A stretch of DNA of 64,000 nt from Amphiura filiformis (taxonomy: Eukaryota > Echinodermata > Ophiuroidea > Amphilepidida > Amphiuridae), in the NCBI RefSeq assembly GCF_039555335.1, contig NC_092647.1, positions 7,637,959-7,701,958 on the forward strand. The letters are read 5' to 3'. This document shows positions 20,815-56,400 of the stretch, piece after piece. The notes beneath the pieces were generated by a model. It was not told where the DNA came from and searched no databases. It saw nothing but the letters and a program-made list of their open reading frames with translations. Numbering within the stretch: the first letter of the stretch is position 1; every line of letters starts with the position of its first letter. Both the position numbers and the translations under genes were made by a program.

Positions 20815-21469
20815 CTGCGCCAATAAAGTATCCTTACACTTGGAAAAACAATCACAATTTCAAAATTGAACAATATTGGGGCAAATTTGTTTTTTTAATA
20901 GATGCACTATCTAATCCTGCATATTATGACACCACATTGAATCCAATGTGACCTCAAGAAGTAAAGTTACAAGCAATTGAATAGACGAGGGTCCAGTTTT
21001 AAAAGTGACAAACTGGCCTATACAAGACGCAAAAAGATTCCAACAAGCGAAACAAAGAAACAACACAGTTTCTTCAATAAAGCGTTATTTAAAGCAGTTT
21101 TTATTTCAGTTTTTACTTCTCTGTACTTTTCTTAACTTTCATTTTATTTGTCAGTTCTTTTGTTCCAGTTTTCTTTTGTTCCTTTTGTTTTAAATTAAAG
21201 CCAAACGCATAAATTAGCCATTCACCTCTCTCAAACCAGATGTCTAGTCTGTGGAGTTTTGAATAGGCCAATTTGTCACTTTTAAAACTGGACCTTCGTC
21301 TAATCAAATGCTTGTAACTTTGCTTCGTGAAGGCACATTGGATTCAATGTTGTGTCATAATGTGCAGGATTAGATAGTGCATCTATTAAAAAAACAAATT
21401 TACCACAATATTTTTCAGTTTGGAAATTGTGATTATTTTTCCAAGTGTAAGGATACTTTATTGGCGCAG
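20815..21469. mobile_element. 655-bp Tc1-like non-autonomous element
   Basis: Inverted arms of about 210 bp begin 'CTGCGCCAATAAAGTATCC' and end with the complement. Both ends abut TATA, fitting a TA target duplication. The arms share 'gatgcactatctaatcctgc' and 'gtccagttttaaaagtgaca'. The central 237 bp is unique and non-coding. The terminal style resembles Tc1 ends. Confidence 0.78.
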
Positions 21470-22840
21470 TATACAATGAAAACAAAACCAAGGACACATT
21501 GTTATCATGTTTTTATAAAGGATATCATAAGATTATAAAAAACATGTGATAACAATTTGACCTCTGTTTTGCTTTGTGGCCGAAGCGTGCCAATTTACCC
21601 CACATAAAGCTGAAGCGTGCCAGTAGTAGTCTATAGATGCCAATTAAATATATCTATTTTAGACCGTCACCCTTTCACTTCCTGAAAATATCATTAACAA
21701 TGTCTTTTAAAATGTGTACAAAATTTATACTCAAGTATTTAATTATGAACATACTGGATTTATTCCAACCTTTCCGTCACTCAATACTTATAATGCTACT
21801 TATCCATATGGATCTTCCCCCCACAAAATAAAATTATAACAAGTCTTCTGTTTGGGGCTCATCATAATATAATACCCCTTGCAGATTATACACAAATCAC
21901 ATGACAAGTTGATGTCATTACAAAAACAATTGATATCTTAAATTAGAGAATAATTTAATTGCAAGGGACGGGAAGGGGGGAAATCACAACAGAAATATCT
22001 AGAAACACTGTACTTGGCATGCAAAAGGCATAACCAATCATCTAGAAACACATTGAGTACTTGACATGCAAATAGGCAAGCAATAAGCTGGATCTTTCCC
22101 AGTTTCCCGCATATTCAATAATGGTATTGTATGTTTATAAAGCTGGGAAAGATTCAGGTTCTTTCATAAGCACTCCCGACTCACAATACATGCAGCATAC
22201 ACATTCTCCGTTAATATACATGTTCAATTCTGAATAACCATTATACATGTTACAAAGCAATACTATGAATTCGAGTTACTACTAGTATTGCTATAGTCAG
22301 TCAGGCTTGGAAATAGGGAGCAACACCCCTGTTGTTGATGCTGCCGACTTGTTATAGGCAGCTTTGTATTTAATACTTCTGCAACTTTGAACCAAGATGC
22401 AGGAATCTGTATTGCACAACTGCACCCTGCAATTATATTACTTTATTTCCTACTTTTAGACTAGACCGACTATACATCACCATCACAAAGAGTGTACTAT
22501 TGATTTCAATAGATTCAGAATTTTGGTCAGAACATTAAATTACTGGACATGTTAGAGGAAATGAATCAACTTAATACTACCTCACAACTGTACACCAGTA
22601 TCTTTGCACATGTTGTGTAATGTATAGACGTCTTTCTGGCACAACATGTACTTGATGTCAAGTTTGCATCACCATATTTTCAGCTCCCGAGTGAAACAAA
22701 ACGTTTTGTTTCAGATTCAGTTGCCATGGCAACATCAATACACTCAAAGGGTTGTCATCTTTTCAACATTTAATTACAGAGAAATGTCACATCAGGCAGT
22801 TTCTAGTAGTCACTGCTGAAACACTAAAATACAGAACCCT
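21470..22840. other. Intergenic, no gene recognised
   Basis: AT-rich sequence. 'gctgggaaagat' near 22140 and 'ctggatctttcccagtttcc' near 22090 form a small inverted pair. No supported gene. Confidence 0.35.
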
Positions 22841-23014
22841 ATTGGGCGATTCCGGTTGAAATACATACACCCCTTAATCTCCCACACAAGGGGTGTACAT
22901 TTTAAATGGAGTCACCTGTGCAAGTAAACCCATATGGAATTCACACTCCCTGTGTGGAAGCTTAAGGTCATGTCTTCCATAGCGGGTGTAAGGATTTCTA
23001 CTAGAATATCCCAT
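22841..23014. mobile_element. MITE family B, copy
   Basis: Starts 'attgggcgattccggttgaa' and ends 'ctagaatatcccatt'. It contains 'aatctcccacacaaggggtg' and 'ggtcatgtcttccatagcgg'. The left arm lacks the 'ggaagacatgacc' segment, so the arms are unequal. Confidence 0.75.
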
Positions 23015-23395
23015 TCAAACTATAAGGTGAACATCATCAACTACTGGTTTCATAAGATTGGTGCAACTCTGCTATGGCGAAGACCAGTGTTGCCAGTTTT
23101 ACTATCTCTTTGTATGCTTACACAGATAACTGGCAAGAGATGGTAAAATTGGTCAACACCTGTTTGCTGCACAGCAGAGGTGCAAAAACAGAATTTCAAC
23201 AGATTAAGATGGAATCAACTTGTTATTGAGTTTTTCCATCATTTGACCTCAAATTGACCTTATTTTATACAGACTTACATTCGATCTTACATGTGATAAC
23301 AAACCTGATGAAAACATAAATTATAGGTTCATCAGGTTTGTTGATAAATCAAAATTTTAGTTTCTTTTTACCAACTTTCTTACTTACTCTTCATA

Positions 23396-23705
23396 AATTG
23401 GGCTAATGTGTATGTTTCAAATGGGGTTACCTGAATCAGGGGTGTGAGAGGCCACAGATCAAAAATGAGGAAAATCACTGAAAAACAGCGTAACATCATG
23501 GCAAAGCCCCAAATATGGGCTGAAAATAAAAGAAAACACATAAATTTTGCCAACCAAAAACAAGGAAATCAGCTGAAAAGAAGAACTCTCTCACCCTTGC
23601 TGAATGGGTGACTCCATTTGAAATATACACCCCCAATGTGGGATAGAGGCCATGCCTTCCATATAAGGACATATAGGGGATGGATTTCAACTAAAATAGC
23701 CCAAT
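23396..23705. mobile_element. MITE family B, interrupted copy
   Basis: Left piece 23396-23440 ('attgggctaatg', 'caaatggggttacctgaat') and right piece from about 23595 ('tgaatgggtgactccatttg' to 'aaaatagcccaat') belong to family B. About 150 bp of unrelated sequence separates them. Confidence 0.65.
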
Positions 23706-24405
23706 GCATCGGTCTCTATTGGGATAGTCCTTCAATAAGGCATACAAAATACTGACAGCGAATAAAAATTTCACTTAGTTTTGACAAACTAACAAACAAA
23801 ATTTTGCAATTATATTTCGTACCCAATGAACACCAGATTGTCTGTAGATCTTCAGTCAGTATCTTTAACACTGAGAAACAAAAAACTTTATCTGTCTGTG
23901 TGCATACATCAAGACAGTTATGTTGTTTAATTTACAATGTGGATATGGGCATACTGCACAGATGGCGTAACAGGGTAATGCCCCACACTTGATGACCCGT
24001 ATATTCCCCACTGCTGAATACGACATCTGCACTCTGTGTAGAATAACTATTATACATCCTTACTCCCCCGTTAAAGATCGCAATTACGACTGCATTTGGT
24101 ATAGTACAACATAAAACTGGGTTCCATTCAATTACAAGGTATCATTTTATAACATTTAAACAAAACATTTGCTTTGAGCATATTTATAAATCTTTCATAT
24201 AATTAAATTAAGATCTTTTAAATTTCATATTTTGTCTTCGACAGACATGTAGAAAAGGTATCCCCTAAAAAAGTAAGGATTTGTTTAATATAGTCATTGT
24301 ATACATGCGTGTACAAGCACACTGAACACAGATACAGTAAAATTATAAATGTCTTCCAAGTGGTTTATATATATTTACCAAAGAGCAAGAACAAGAGAGG
24401 AAAAG

Positions 24406-24596
24406 AAATGGGCTATTTCACTTGAAATCCATACACCCCCTGTGAAAACCCTTAATCTCCCATTATAGGGGGTGTAGTAAGATTTCAAATTGAGACAACC
24501 TTTCAGTAACCCCATTTGAAATTCACACTCCCTGTGTGGGAGATTAAGTCGTGTCATCTACAGGGGGTGTAAGGATTTCAACTGGAATAGACCAAT
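24406..24596. mobile_element. MITE family B, copy
   Basis: 'atgggctatttcacttgaaa' to 'caactggaatagaccaat', with complementary arms around 'aaccccatttgaaattcaca'. The left arm has lost part of the 'gaagacatgacc' segment. Confidence 0.8.
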
Positions 24597-25870
24597 ACAG
24601 CTTTTATCTTTATGCAAGGTCATTTATTACACTGGCGTTCAATTTTACATTTGGTACAAAAGAGCGTTATGAGACAAGACCTATGCCTGTCGCTTTAAGA
24701 TTATTTTAGCCAACTGCCAGGAAAAATAGAAAAGCAGTTGTGTTAAATACCTTGTTTGCCTTTAATTAATACATTTGAATGCCAGATTGATTATTGAATG
24801 CAATGGTAAAGGTCTCAACTTTTTAAATATTTATTTATGAAGAAGAGGTTTCCTGAAAATTGTGGCGCTTCAAATATTCCTTTTTTTGTACAGGGAAGGG
24901 AAGATAAAAAATCCAGAATTCAGGATCAATCCTGAAAAACTTGGGTTTATTTACAAAAAAATGTTAACCACACTGCAGTTTAGAAGTCCCATTCAGTAAT
25001 TTTGATTATCAATATAGCTTGAGAAATGCATTGCTTTTCGCATGGTCATAGGTCTATGGAACAAAAAGCAGCTTCTGTGGAAATTTTCACCCTATAAAGT
25101 TTTGTGCTTTGTATGTTTTTCAAAGCTGGCGCAAGATAAAAATGTAGTGAGTTTGCCTATGTAGATAATTTGAAATAAGTGAAATTAAAATAAAAGCAAA
25201 ATGTATAACATTTTTGCACAGCTACAAAGTAATCATGTGAAAAAAATCATTGTTACAGTATTTATTTTTAATTCATTTGTAATGACAAAGGCCATCTCAA
25301 GAACCACTGAACCAACTATGATTATCTAAGTTTTTTGTATACAATTTGAGTGATTAAATTGCACTAGAGGTTCAAAGAGAATTATTTTTAAGCTCTTCTA
25401 TGGTTGTTAATAGTTTGCTGCAAGTACAATTTCTTGAAGACATTGCTTAAACCATACATGTAACTTTAGATCTTTTATGGAAATTTTCTCTTAACCACCA
25501 AAGCCAGAAAGAGCGGTCACTATTTGTCGGGTATCAAGACATAGAACAGCTTATTTGTGACCATTCACCATAATGGGCCTAATTGGCAAGTTGACTTTTT
25601 TACAAGAAAATTCTCTCTTTTAAGCAAGGTTTACATTAATACATGGACTGCAAAACTGTCCATAAGGTGGCCAATGGGCATATATTCCATCCACATGTAG
25701 GAATAAATGTTGTTGGGTTTTTTTTTGTGTGTGTGAAATAAGCTGGAAAGAAATGCAATGACGATATAATATTCCCCAAGCAGGAAGAAACCTTTTAAAA
25801 TGATCATCATATCTCAAACTGACCTATTTATGCTAATTGATTGAAGCAGCAAGGCAAACAATTTGTACAC
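24597..25870. other. Intergenic, no gene recognised
   Basis: AT-rich, no supported reading frame, RNA gene or repeat boundary. Confidence 0.35.
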
Positions 25871-26050
25871 TATGGGCTATTGCAGTTGATATCCATACAC
25901 TTACTATGGAAGACATGACCTTAATCATCTACACAGGCAGTGTGAATTCAAGTGGGGTTACCTGAATGGGTGACTCCATTTGAATTTCACCTGTGTGGGA
26001 AATGAAGGTCATGTCTTCCATTTGGTTTATGGATTTCAACTGTAATATCT
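25871..26050. mobile_element. MITE family B, copy
   Basis: 'tatgggctattgcagttgat' to 'caactgtaatatc'. It carries 'ggaagacatgaccttaatca' in the left arm and 'gaaggtcatgtcttcca' in the right arm. Confidence 0.78.
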
Positions 26051-27529
26051 CTGCATGTCTCTTAAAAACCCTGTATATTTAAGAGAACCACCTTGCATTG
26101 ATTATTATAATTATTAAAAGATCTGCTATATAGGTTGCGCATCGTGTCACTAAGCTGCTTTTTCAAAAGAGAAAAAAAGCATTCAAAAATTCATCTGCTA
26201 GATAACAAACAGAAAATATCTTGATGTCTATTTGCAATCACTTTCAAAAACTAACTGCTTAACTGGGAATAAAATTTACGGTAAAGACCTACACTGGGCC
26301 ATGTACAATCAAACTTCATTCCACAGCTATTAGGTGATCATATGCAAATCAATTAGCAAATTTCGCTCTGTGTTCATATGTTTTAGAAATGTCCAAAAAA
26401 CCAGAACCAGAACTGCATTTCACAAAGGCTTGCAATGCTTTGCACAAAATCCAGTTGAGGATTACGACACTCTGTAGTGTCAATTTGACAAAGATGGTCT
26501 TTGACCAATATGCATCAGGAATAACTTGCTGTGCATAATAGAGATTTATTACATAAAATCTTGTCATAAATGTATGGCAAGTGAGGAGCACTGCAACTTA
26601 ACAATGGGGTAATTGGTTACATGCTTTGCAACATTTTTTTATTTTTCCACTCATGCTTTGCAACATGAACCCCTATGTCTAGAATTCTAATGTCTATACT
26701 ATGATCAGTTCGTAATAGGCGAGAATTATTCAGTTTTTGTTACTGCGCAAGTCAATATTAAGTCCTGCATAAATTCACCAAAGCAAAGAGCAGCGCATAG
26801 GTGCTGCGCCCAGCTGCGAGTACGCCATTCTATATCAATCCATGATGTACTGAGTCCCACTTCTATTATGAGCTGATCAGAGTATAAGCTTTTAGTTTTC
26901 CAGTCATAGACCTTTCCCACTGGTAAAAATGGAGGTCATCATGATTCAAGGACCTAGTCACAGAATTGCGGCTTTGCTACATCAGCCTGTGTCATGCCCA
27001 TTGAATGAGACTATTATGTGAGCATGTCACGCATGCAGTGGAAAGGGGTACTTCCCTCACATAATCCCCCCATGCCCCAGTCAAACTGAAATACCTGCTT
27101 GTTTTACAAGCTACGTGCAATGCATTATGCTAGTAAACCACAGTAAGCGCTACACGTGAGAATCTTTGTAATGTTCACGCAATAAAGACGACAATTATCT
27201 TTACATCTGTGAGTGCCAATTCAATATTGCGCATTTCCCATAACGTTACAAACCCATAGGGCTATTACAAAGTACAAGTTCTGCCAGTCTTGTTTGGATA
27301 TGTCCTGATTCAGTCTGCCAATTAGGATCCCACTTATATTTACACATATATGATTAGATGGTGTTCAACATTTTTGCCAGTTTCCAAAATGTACGAAGTG
27401 TACATATTTTTTCACACCTTAAGATATATATTCATAAAAAATGGTGAATATGCCATCATTTAACTGTGGAAAAAACTAACAATATTAATTTCTTCTTGAA
27501 CAAATTCATCAGTACTGTTCATAGAAGAA
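26051..27529. other. Intergenic downstream of CUL1, no gene recognised
   Basis: Nothing with homology or splice support was found on either strand. Confidence 0.35.
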
Positions 27530-27812
27530 TTGTTAGTTGTGATTTCATACGACTAGTCCAATAAAATATCCACTTACTTGCAGACATTTCGGAAGCTGTA
27601 CAAGTACAACTTAAGTCACGGTTTTGACGATCTGATAACTGACAGAAAATCAACTGGCAACTCGGTTGCTAAGCAACAGTCAACATCAGCTGTACATAGA
27701 TTGTCATTACAACAATAGCATTGATAAAGGAAACTGATAGTTTCCGAAACGTCTGCAAGTAAGTGGATGATATTTTATTGGACTAGTCATATGAAATCAC
27801 AACTAACAAAAA
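27530..27812. mobile_element. 283-bp MITE with ~65-bp TIRs
   Basis: The left arm 'gttagttgtgatttcatacg' continues 'actagtccaataaaatatccacttacttgcag'. The right arm is its complement, ending 'atgaaatcacaactaac'. It carries AATAAA on both strands and lies about 500 bp beyond the CUL1 stop. Confidence 0.75.
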
Positions 27813-28108
27813 TTAATTTCTCTTTCATATATACGCACTATACCATTTTTCACCCTGATGTGGCAGTGACGTCAAAGCGTTGAGGCCGCTGTTTCGCGCA
27901 CGCATCTATGGAGCATCTTTAAGCGTGTGAGTCACACACTTGCCAGCACTTTAAGAGCTTTAAGCAAACACTAGAGATTTGTAGTTGCACCCAATGAAAT
28001 GCACACAAATGTCACTGCCACAGCAGGGTGGAAAATAGTAGAGTTAGTTTTTACCCCCTCCTCCTCTCATACATACACTTTGTATGCATGGGAAAATTGC
28101 AAAAAATG

Positions 28109-28114
28109 TTTAAT
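28109..28114 (-). promoter_or_regulatory. CUL1: Candidate poly(A) signal for CUL1
   Basis: ATTAAA on the minus strand about 205 bases beyond the stop. The next canonical AATAAA (27774-27779) lies inside the MITE at 27530-27812. Which one is used cannot be told from sequence. Confidence 0.3.
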
Positions 28115-28318
28115 GATCCCTTGTGATGGAAATGAAAAACTAACAACATATTCCAACAGAAATCTCCAGATTACTTTAGCTAGAACTTCTGCTGCAAATC
28201 GGACCATTTTAGCCAGCCAGCCAAGAAGCTACTGCCTACCATACATGCATGCTGTAATTGCTGGTATGTATATAACCAGCCTGAGTGACATCTCTCTGTG
28301 TTAAGGTTGCTGATCATG

Positions 28319-51549
<23,231 letters not shown>

Positions 51550-51627
51550 GACTGTCGTGCCTCGTTTCTCGCCTCTACGACCGCTGGCAGACAGTTTTGC
51601 TTTTGAATCCCTCTCGCAGGGAGGCAC

Positions 51628-53929
51628 AGTCAGAAATTTACCAGTTAATGGTAAGTTGATTAATACTCTATGGGGACTTTGAGCTGGTTAGTGATGTCCT
51701 GAAGTAGTTCCTGAGTACTCCCTTGTCATCAAAAGGTTGTCAAATTGGACTGCTACTGCACTGGTTGAATACAGCACTGGTGATTTAGAATATAGATGTG
51801 AAATGAAATGCTCCTCTTAAAGCTTATTTGTCAATTATTTCTCCCATCATACTTGAAGAATCTGAAATCAAACACAGAGAATAATAATCAGCAATAATGT
51901 TTCAATAATTTCTCAAAATTTTGCAACTTATGTGTCAAATGTCTGACAAGTGTTAAATTAACAGTCACAGAAGGCATCACTGTGACACATTGGCATAAAT
52001 TTGTAGGGAAATCTGTCAAAATATATCATAACATTAAAGTTAAATGCACATATTAAACAATCATTATTAGCCATACTTTTTTTGTTGTTGCATGCATGCA
52101 TGTAAAACATGTCAAATACAAAATTATACAATGTACCTGTGACACAAGCTGCAGGAGGAATGAATATTAATGTGACTAATGCTGATGTTGAGTTATTGAT
52201 AATAACAATCATGTTACTTTGTTTTTAAAGCTAGCAAACTGCCAATAACTTTGCAACCAGAAATCCAATGTTAGCAGCAAAAGTCAAAATTGAAATCTAC
52301 CTACATCCCAGGGACATAATACATACACTGTACACATGAACATTTTTTTATTATCCTTAAAAATGATGTCAAATGCATGCATTTGTCATAAAAAAGACCT
52401 TGCAAAATTCAGTCTTTTGGCCTTATATAGTATTGTTTATTCTTGATAATGCAGAGCAACCGATCAATTTGGGTTTACCTTGAGTCAGTATCCTATATTT
52501 AGTCATGATGTTATGACATGAAATGATGACCAAAGTCTAATTTGTAATTTCTGTCTTTTTTCCACAGGATATATTCGATGAATAAATACATTTTATATGC
52601 AGCTGATCCATATCAATCCATCATTTCTTATACCGGTACTTATGTTTGTGCCAGCTTGTTTATTAACTCTAGAAAATAAATGACTTGCAATTTGTGCACT
52701 GTTTACAGTATCTCAAAGTCAATAATTTTCTCACATCTTCTTCCCACACATTTACATTTTTCATTATAACTCTGGCCATCAACCGGATAACGGCTCTTGT
52801 GATACATATCATAAATATTATGACATTACTCTCCATTTAGCTTCAGGCACAAGCACAACCGCATCAAAGTTGTATTTTGTGCCCTTTTACTAGTGCATCA
52901 TGCTATTACTTGTAGTGCAGTCCACTCAAAACATAAATATCATTAATATACAGTGAAGGATTATTTAGGCCCCTACAATGTATGCTCAAAACTAGGATTT
53001 TCATTAAGGGCTCTGATAGCGATGTTATCACATATTTTTTTATTGGAAAGCACATCAGACATATTGAATTGCATAATTGAAAACTAGTAATGTCCTTCCT
53101 ATATTAAATAATTTTGATTTTTTTTTTTAAATTCTTGTATTTTGTGCTTTAAAAACTTCTGTTATTATTTATATCATCATTACATTTCCTTTGATCATGT
53201 GGAAAATGACCACTCTCATTTGAGCATTATTATACCATTCAAGAACATGCAATTATTTCCCCATCTGACATCAACAAAATAAGTCATCCAATCTGCACAT
53301 CACACTGCTGTGATCACTTTACACTGTGAATCATCTCATTTCACACACAATTATGTTGCAGCAAAGTTCATATAACCCGAACTCTGCACTGCACAAGAAA
53401 TGTGTGCATGACATTATATTTTACTAACTTTACAAGTAACTACAATTTCACAAATGGGTTTCTGGATACCGGGGTACATGTTGTACAAAAATATCAGGCC
53501 ATGAAAAATATATTGTAAAAAAACAACAGGAAAAGCATGAGTGTGTCTAGCCTTAGGCCAAAACAGAAGGGTTTGTCTCTAAAACCTGTGTGTATGTGGA
53601 AGCATACACAGTTCTACATGTATGGGCTGGGCCTTTTTATGTTTCATTATATTTTTTGTTTTTAAAAAAGTGGCTGCATTTATTATAGCAAAGAACAAGA
53701 AAAATTACACACAAAAACCCCCTCCCCCCACACACAAACCCATTGTGTAATCGCCTCCAAAACATGGTCGTCCAAATCTGTTTTTATGTATATGAATTTA
53801 ACCTAGCTAATGCGGACATTATATCTCATAACGATAGAGGATGTATTTCGCAAATACATTATGCATGCATTTTTGCGGTCATTTGCAGACCTCCAGAAAC
53901 CCGAGGACGGTCCCTCATTGCAGAGTGGT
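51628..53929. other. Upstream region of CUL1
   Basis: No second gene is recognised. The first 250 bases probably include CUL1 5' UTR. A fragment of the palindromic element seen at 33062-33477 lies near 53040-53130. Confidence 0.35.
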
Positions 53930-54520
53930 CCACGTTTTAAATGTGAAGTTCGCTAAACCTTCAACCACAGATATTGGAACTTGTGCTTCGACAGTAATAT
54001 GGAGACCAACAAGGCAGCAGCATTGACCTGTGCTATAATGGCAGTGCTGTCAAAGCACTTCAGGAAGGAGGGGATAGCATGATGGATATGATTCTCAAAT
54101 TCTGTATGGAAGTATTCTCAACGCTGATGATCGTGACATCACTACGTCAGTGGGTTACAAATTATGTAGTCATTCCTCTACCAAAGAAAGGCAAAATCTT
54201 TCTCATGACAAAATACTGTGGTCTGTTGATGCAAAAGTGTAGAACAAAATTCTTCTGAAACGGATTCAACCTCACATTGATCCTTTACTGAGAAGCAACC
54301 AGGCTGGCTTTATAGTAGCCTATACTTGTATAGTAGACTAGCTTCTGAAGAAATCCACTTCTGGAATTGATGATAGAATTGTTACCTACCCATGCCACGT
54401 CGGTCAAGGAGGTATCCTGCTACTAGCTAGATGCTGAATGACCTGGATTTCGCTGATGATATTGTTGGAATCCTCCATAGCCCGGACCTAGTCACAGCTT
54501 ACTACAATTTGTCCACTCTG
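53930..54520 (+). pseudogene. Decayed LINE reverse transcriptase
   Basis: Recognisable in shifting frames: QWVTNYVVIPLPKKG (54169-54192 covers VIPLPKKG), then a run resembling IQPHIDPLLRSNQAGF, and the catalytic FADD motif (54449-54460) in LDFADDIVGI. Stops and frameshifts interrupt it, and the spacing between motifs is shorter than in an intact RT, so internal parts are deleted. Clade undetermined. Confidence 0.65.
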
Positions 54521-54679
54521 AAGTACAAAGTGACAACGTGCGCGTATACAGTGCATAAACAGTGCACAGTGCTGTGTCTCTGCTGAGGTATGCGACTGCG
54601 TGCCTTCAAAGTCGGCACAATGTGTGCATCCGCGTCGGTACTTTGTACTTCTCCACAAAAAGTTTGTATATATAAGGCC

Positions 54680-55023
54680 AAAAAAAAAAAGGTTCGTCTC
54701 AAATTAAAGCTTTATGCAGCGTTTTGTAAAATCCCACGATTTGACAAAAAACAAATCGAAATTTTTTATATTTCAAAAAAAATTTTTTTATACTTTTTCC
54801 AGAAAAATCGGCGAAAATCAGACTTTTTCTCAAAATACCATGAAAAAAGTCGGAATAAAAAAAAAAAAAAAAAAAAAAATGCATTTCGCATTTGTTTTAA
54901 ATTTCTCGTGAGCTTTGAGACAAACCTTTTTTTTTGGGGCCTAATTAAAAATATTTTTTTTAATTTTACTTTCTTCTTTAATTTCTTGCTTTTTTTTTTT
55001 TTATTCTATTTAAAAAAAAAAAC
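54680..55023. repeat. A- and T-rich low-complexity block
   Basis: Long A runs (54857-54879, 55012-55022) and T runs (54990-55003) with AT-rich text between. No reading frame here is credible. Confidence 0.7.
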
Positions 55024-55974
55024 ATGGATTGTGTTGTACATTGTAGATCATTCTATGGAGTCTTTGATTTTAGTGAAAACTTTTTGAAAAGTTTTTGGAA
55101 TTGAGCACTTGAAAAATGGTTATTTTGGGAAAATCTTAAAATTCGGATCTATAATGCGCGATTATACCCAAAACGCACAAATTTCGGCGCATTTTTCTTT
55201 TTTTTACCTAAAGATGACAAAACACCAAGAGTTTCACTATAGAAAACTTGGAGAACCAGTGATAGTGAGCAGCGTTCAAAATTTTGGTCAAGTCCGTTCG
55301 CCCAGGACAACTAAAAAAGTTGCTGAACAACCAAAAATACTGATTTGGTTGTCCACCAGACAACCATACATACATGTACATCTGTAGCCAAAACTCACCT
55401 TTGTATACATGTGTATCTTTTAGCCAATGGTAATATTTAAAATTTGAAACTATTTTTATCAAGCCTCTCGATACTGGAAAAAAAAATCAGTTTATGCATC
55501 ACGGGGGAAGTTCTCTTTTGACGAGTCATCGTTTGTTCACACAACAATCACTCGCGTACGCAATTACTACTTCCGCATTACCCGAATGCCGATCGTGGTA
55601 AGCAGTGTCTGCAATAAGGAAAATATGGAGGTTGTCCCAAGGACAACTAAAGCATGAATTCTGCTTGTCCTCAAAACATTTTGGTTGTCCCCAAAATATA
55701 TGTCATGTTTTTGAGTGCAAAGAATCCATATAGTGGTTGTCCAGGGGATAAGTACATAGCTCAATATGGTTGTCCCTAGTGATTTTTGGACAAGAGGATT
55801 AAGTGCTTATTTCGAACACTGGTGGTAAGCATGAACTGCGCCTGTGTTATGAGTACACACATGGTTGTGGGGAAATTCTCGCATTCGCTATTACCAGAGT
55901 ACAAAGTTTCAAAATCACACCAATATTATATCAATGGAAAGCGTGAGATAAAATTATATATAACTATCGTACCT

Positions 55975-56400
55975 GGGTGTGGTACTCGTATCAAAGCTAG
56001 ACTGGGGTCCACAGATAAAATCGCAGACACAGCCCGGAAATCTCTCAACTTCTTACAACGCGACCTCAACAAATGTCCAGAGAATATCAAACAGCAGGCA
56101 TACACTTCTATAGTAAGACCAATCTTGGAGTACCGGTACCATATTCATGTACAGCATAGGACACAGTGGCTCAGTGGTTACAGCCTGGACTCATAATTTG
56201 AGAGTTTGCCAAGAAGCACATTTCAGACCTTGAATCAGTCCAGAAGAAAGCGGCCCGCTTTGTGTAAGGGAATTATCAGCGGAAGGCCCACGTTTCCGGC
56301 ATGCTTCAGGAGCTGAATTGGCCTTCTCTTCAAGACAGAAGAACAGCAGCACGTCTGACCATGTTGCACCAGATGGTGTGGAGGTTGCAAAATAACTGGA
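55975..56400 (+). mobile_element. LINE C-terminal fragment, copy 1
   Basis: The frame ADTARKSLNFLQRDLNKCPE continues to YTSIVRPILEY, then resumes after about 50 bases with HISDLESVQKKAARFV and a stop. LQELNWPSLQDRRTAARLTM follows. This is the C-terminal segment typical of CR1/jockey-type non-LTR polymerases. The catalytic RT domain is absent. Confidence 0.78.
56158..56202 (+). mobile_element. tRNA-SINE head inside LINE fragment, copy 1
   Basis: 'gtggctcagtggttacagcc' is a tRNA A-box, followed by 'tggactcataatttgagag', an anticodon-like arm with CTCATAA. It replaces the 'SxVWDPxT' part of the LINE frame. One T is missing relative to copy 2. Confidence 0.6.

Noticed and set aside
27999..28304. 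A 101-codon plus-strand frame
   Set aside because: It lies antisense to the CUL1 3' UTR, has no recognised homology and no splice support.
54590..55087. A 165-codon plus-strand frame rich in Lys and Phe
   Set aside because: It spans poly-A and poly-T tracts; low-complexity DNA read as protein.
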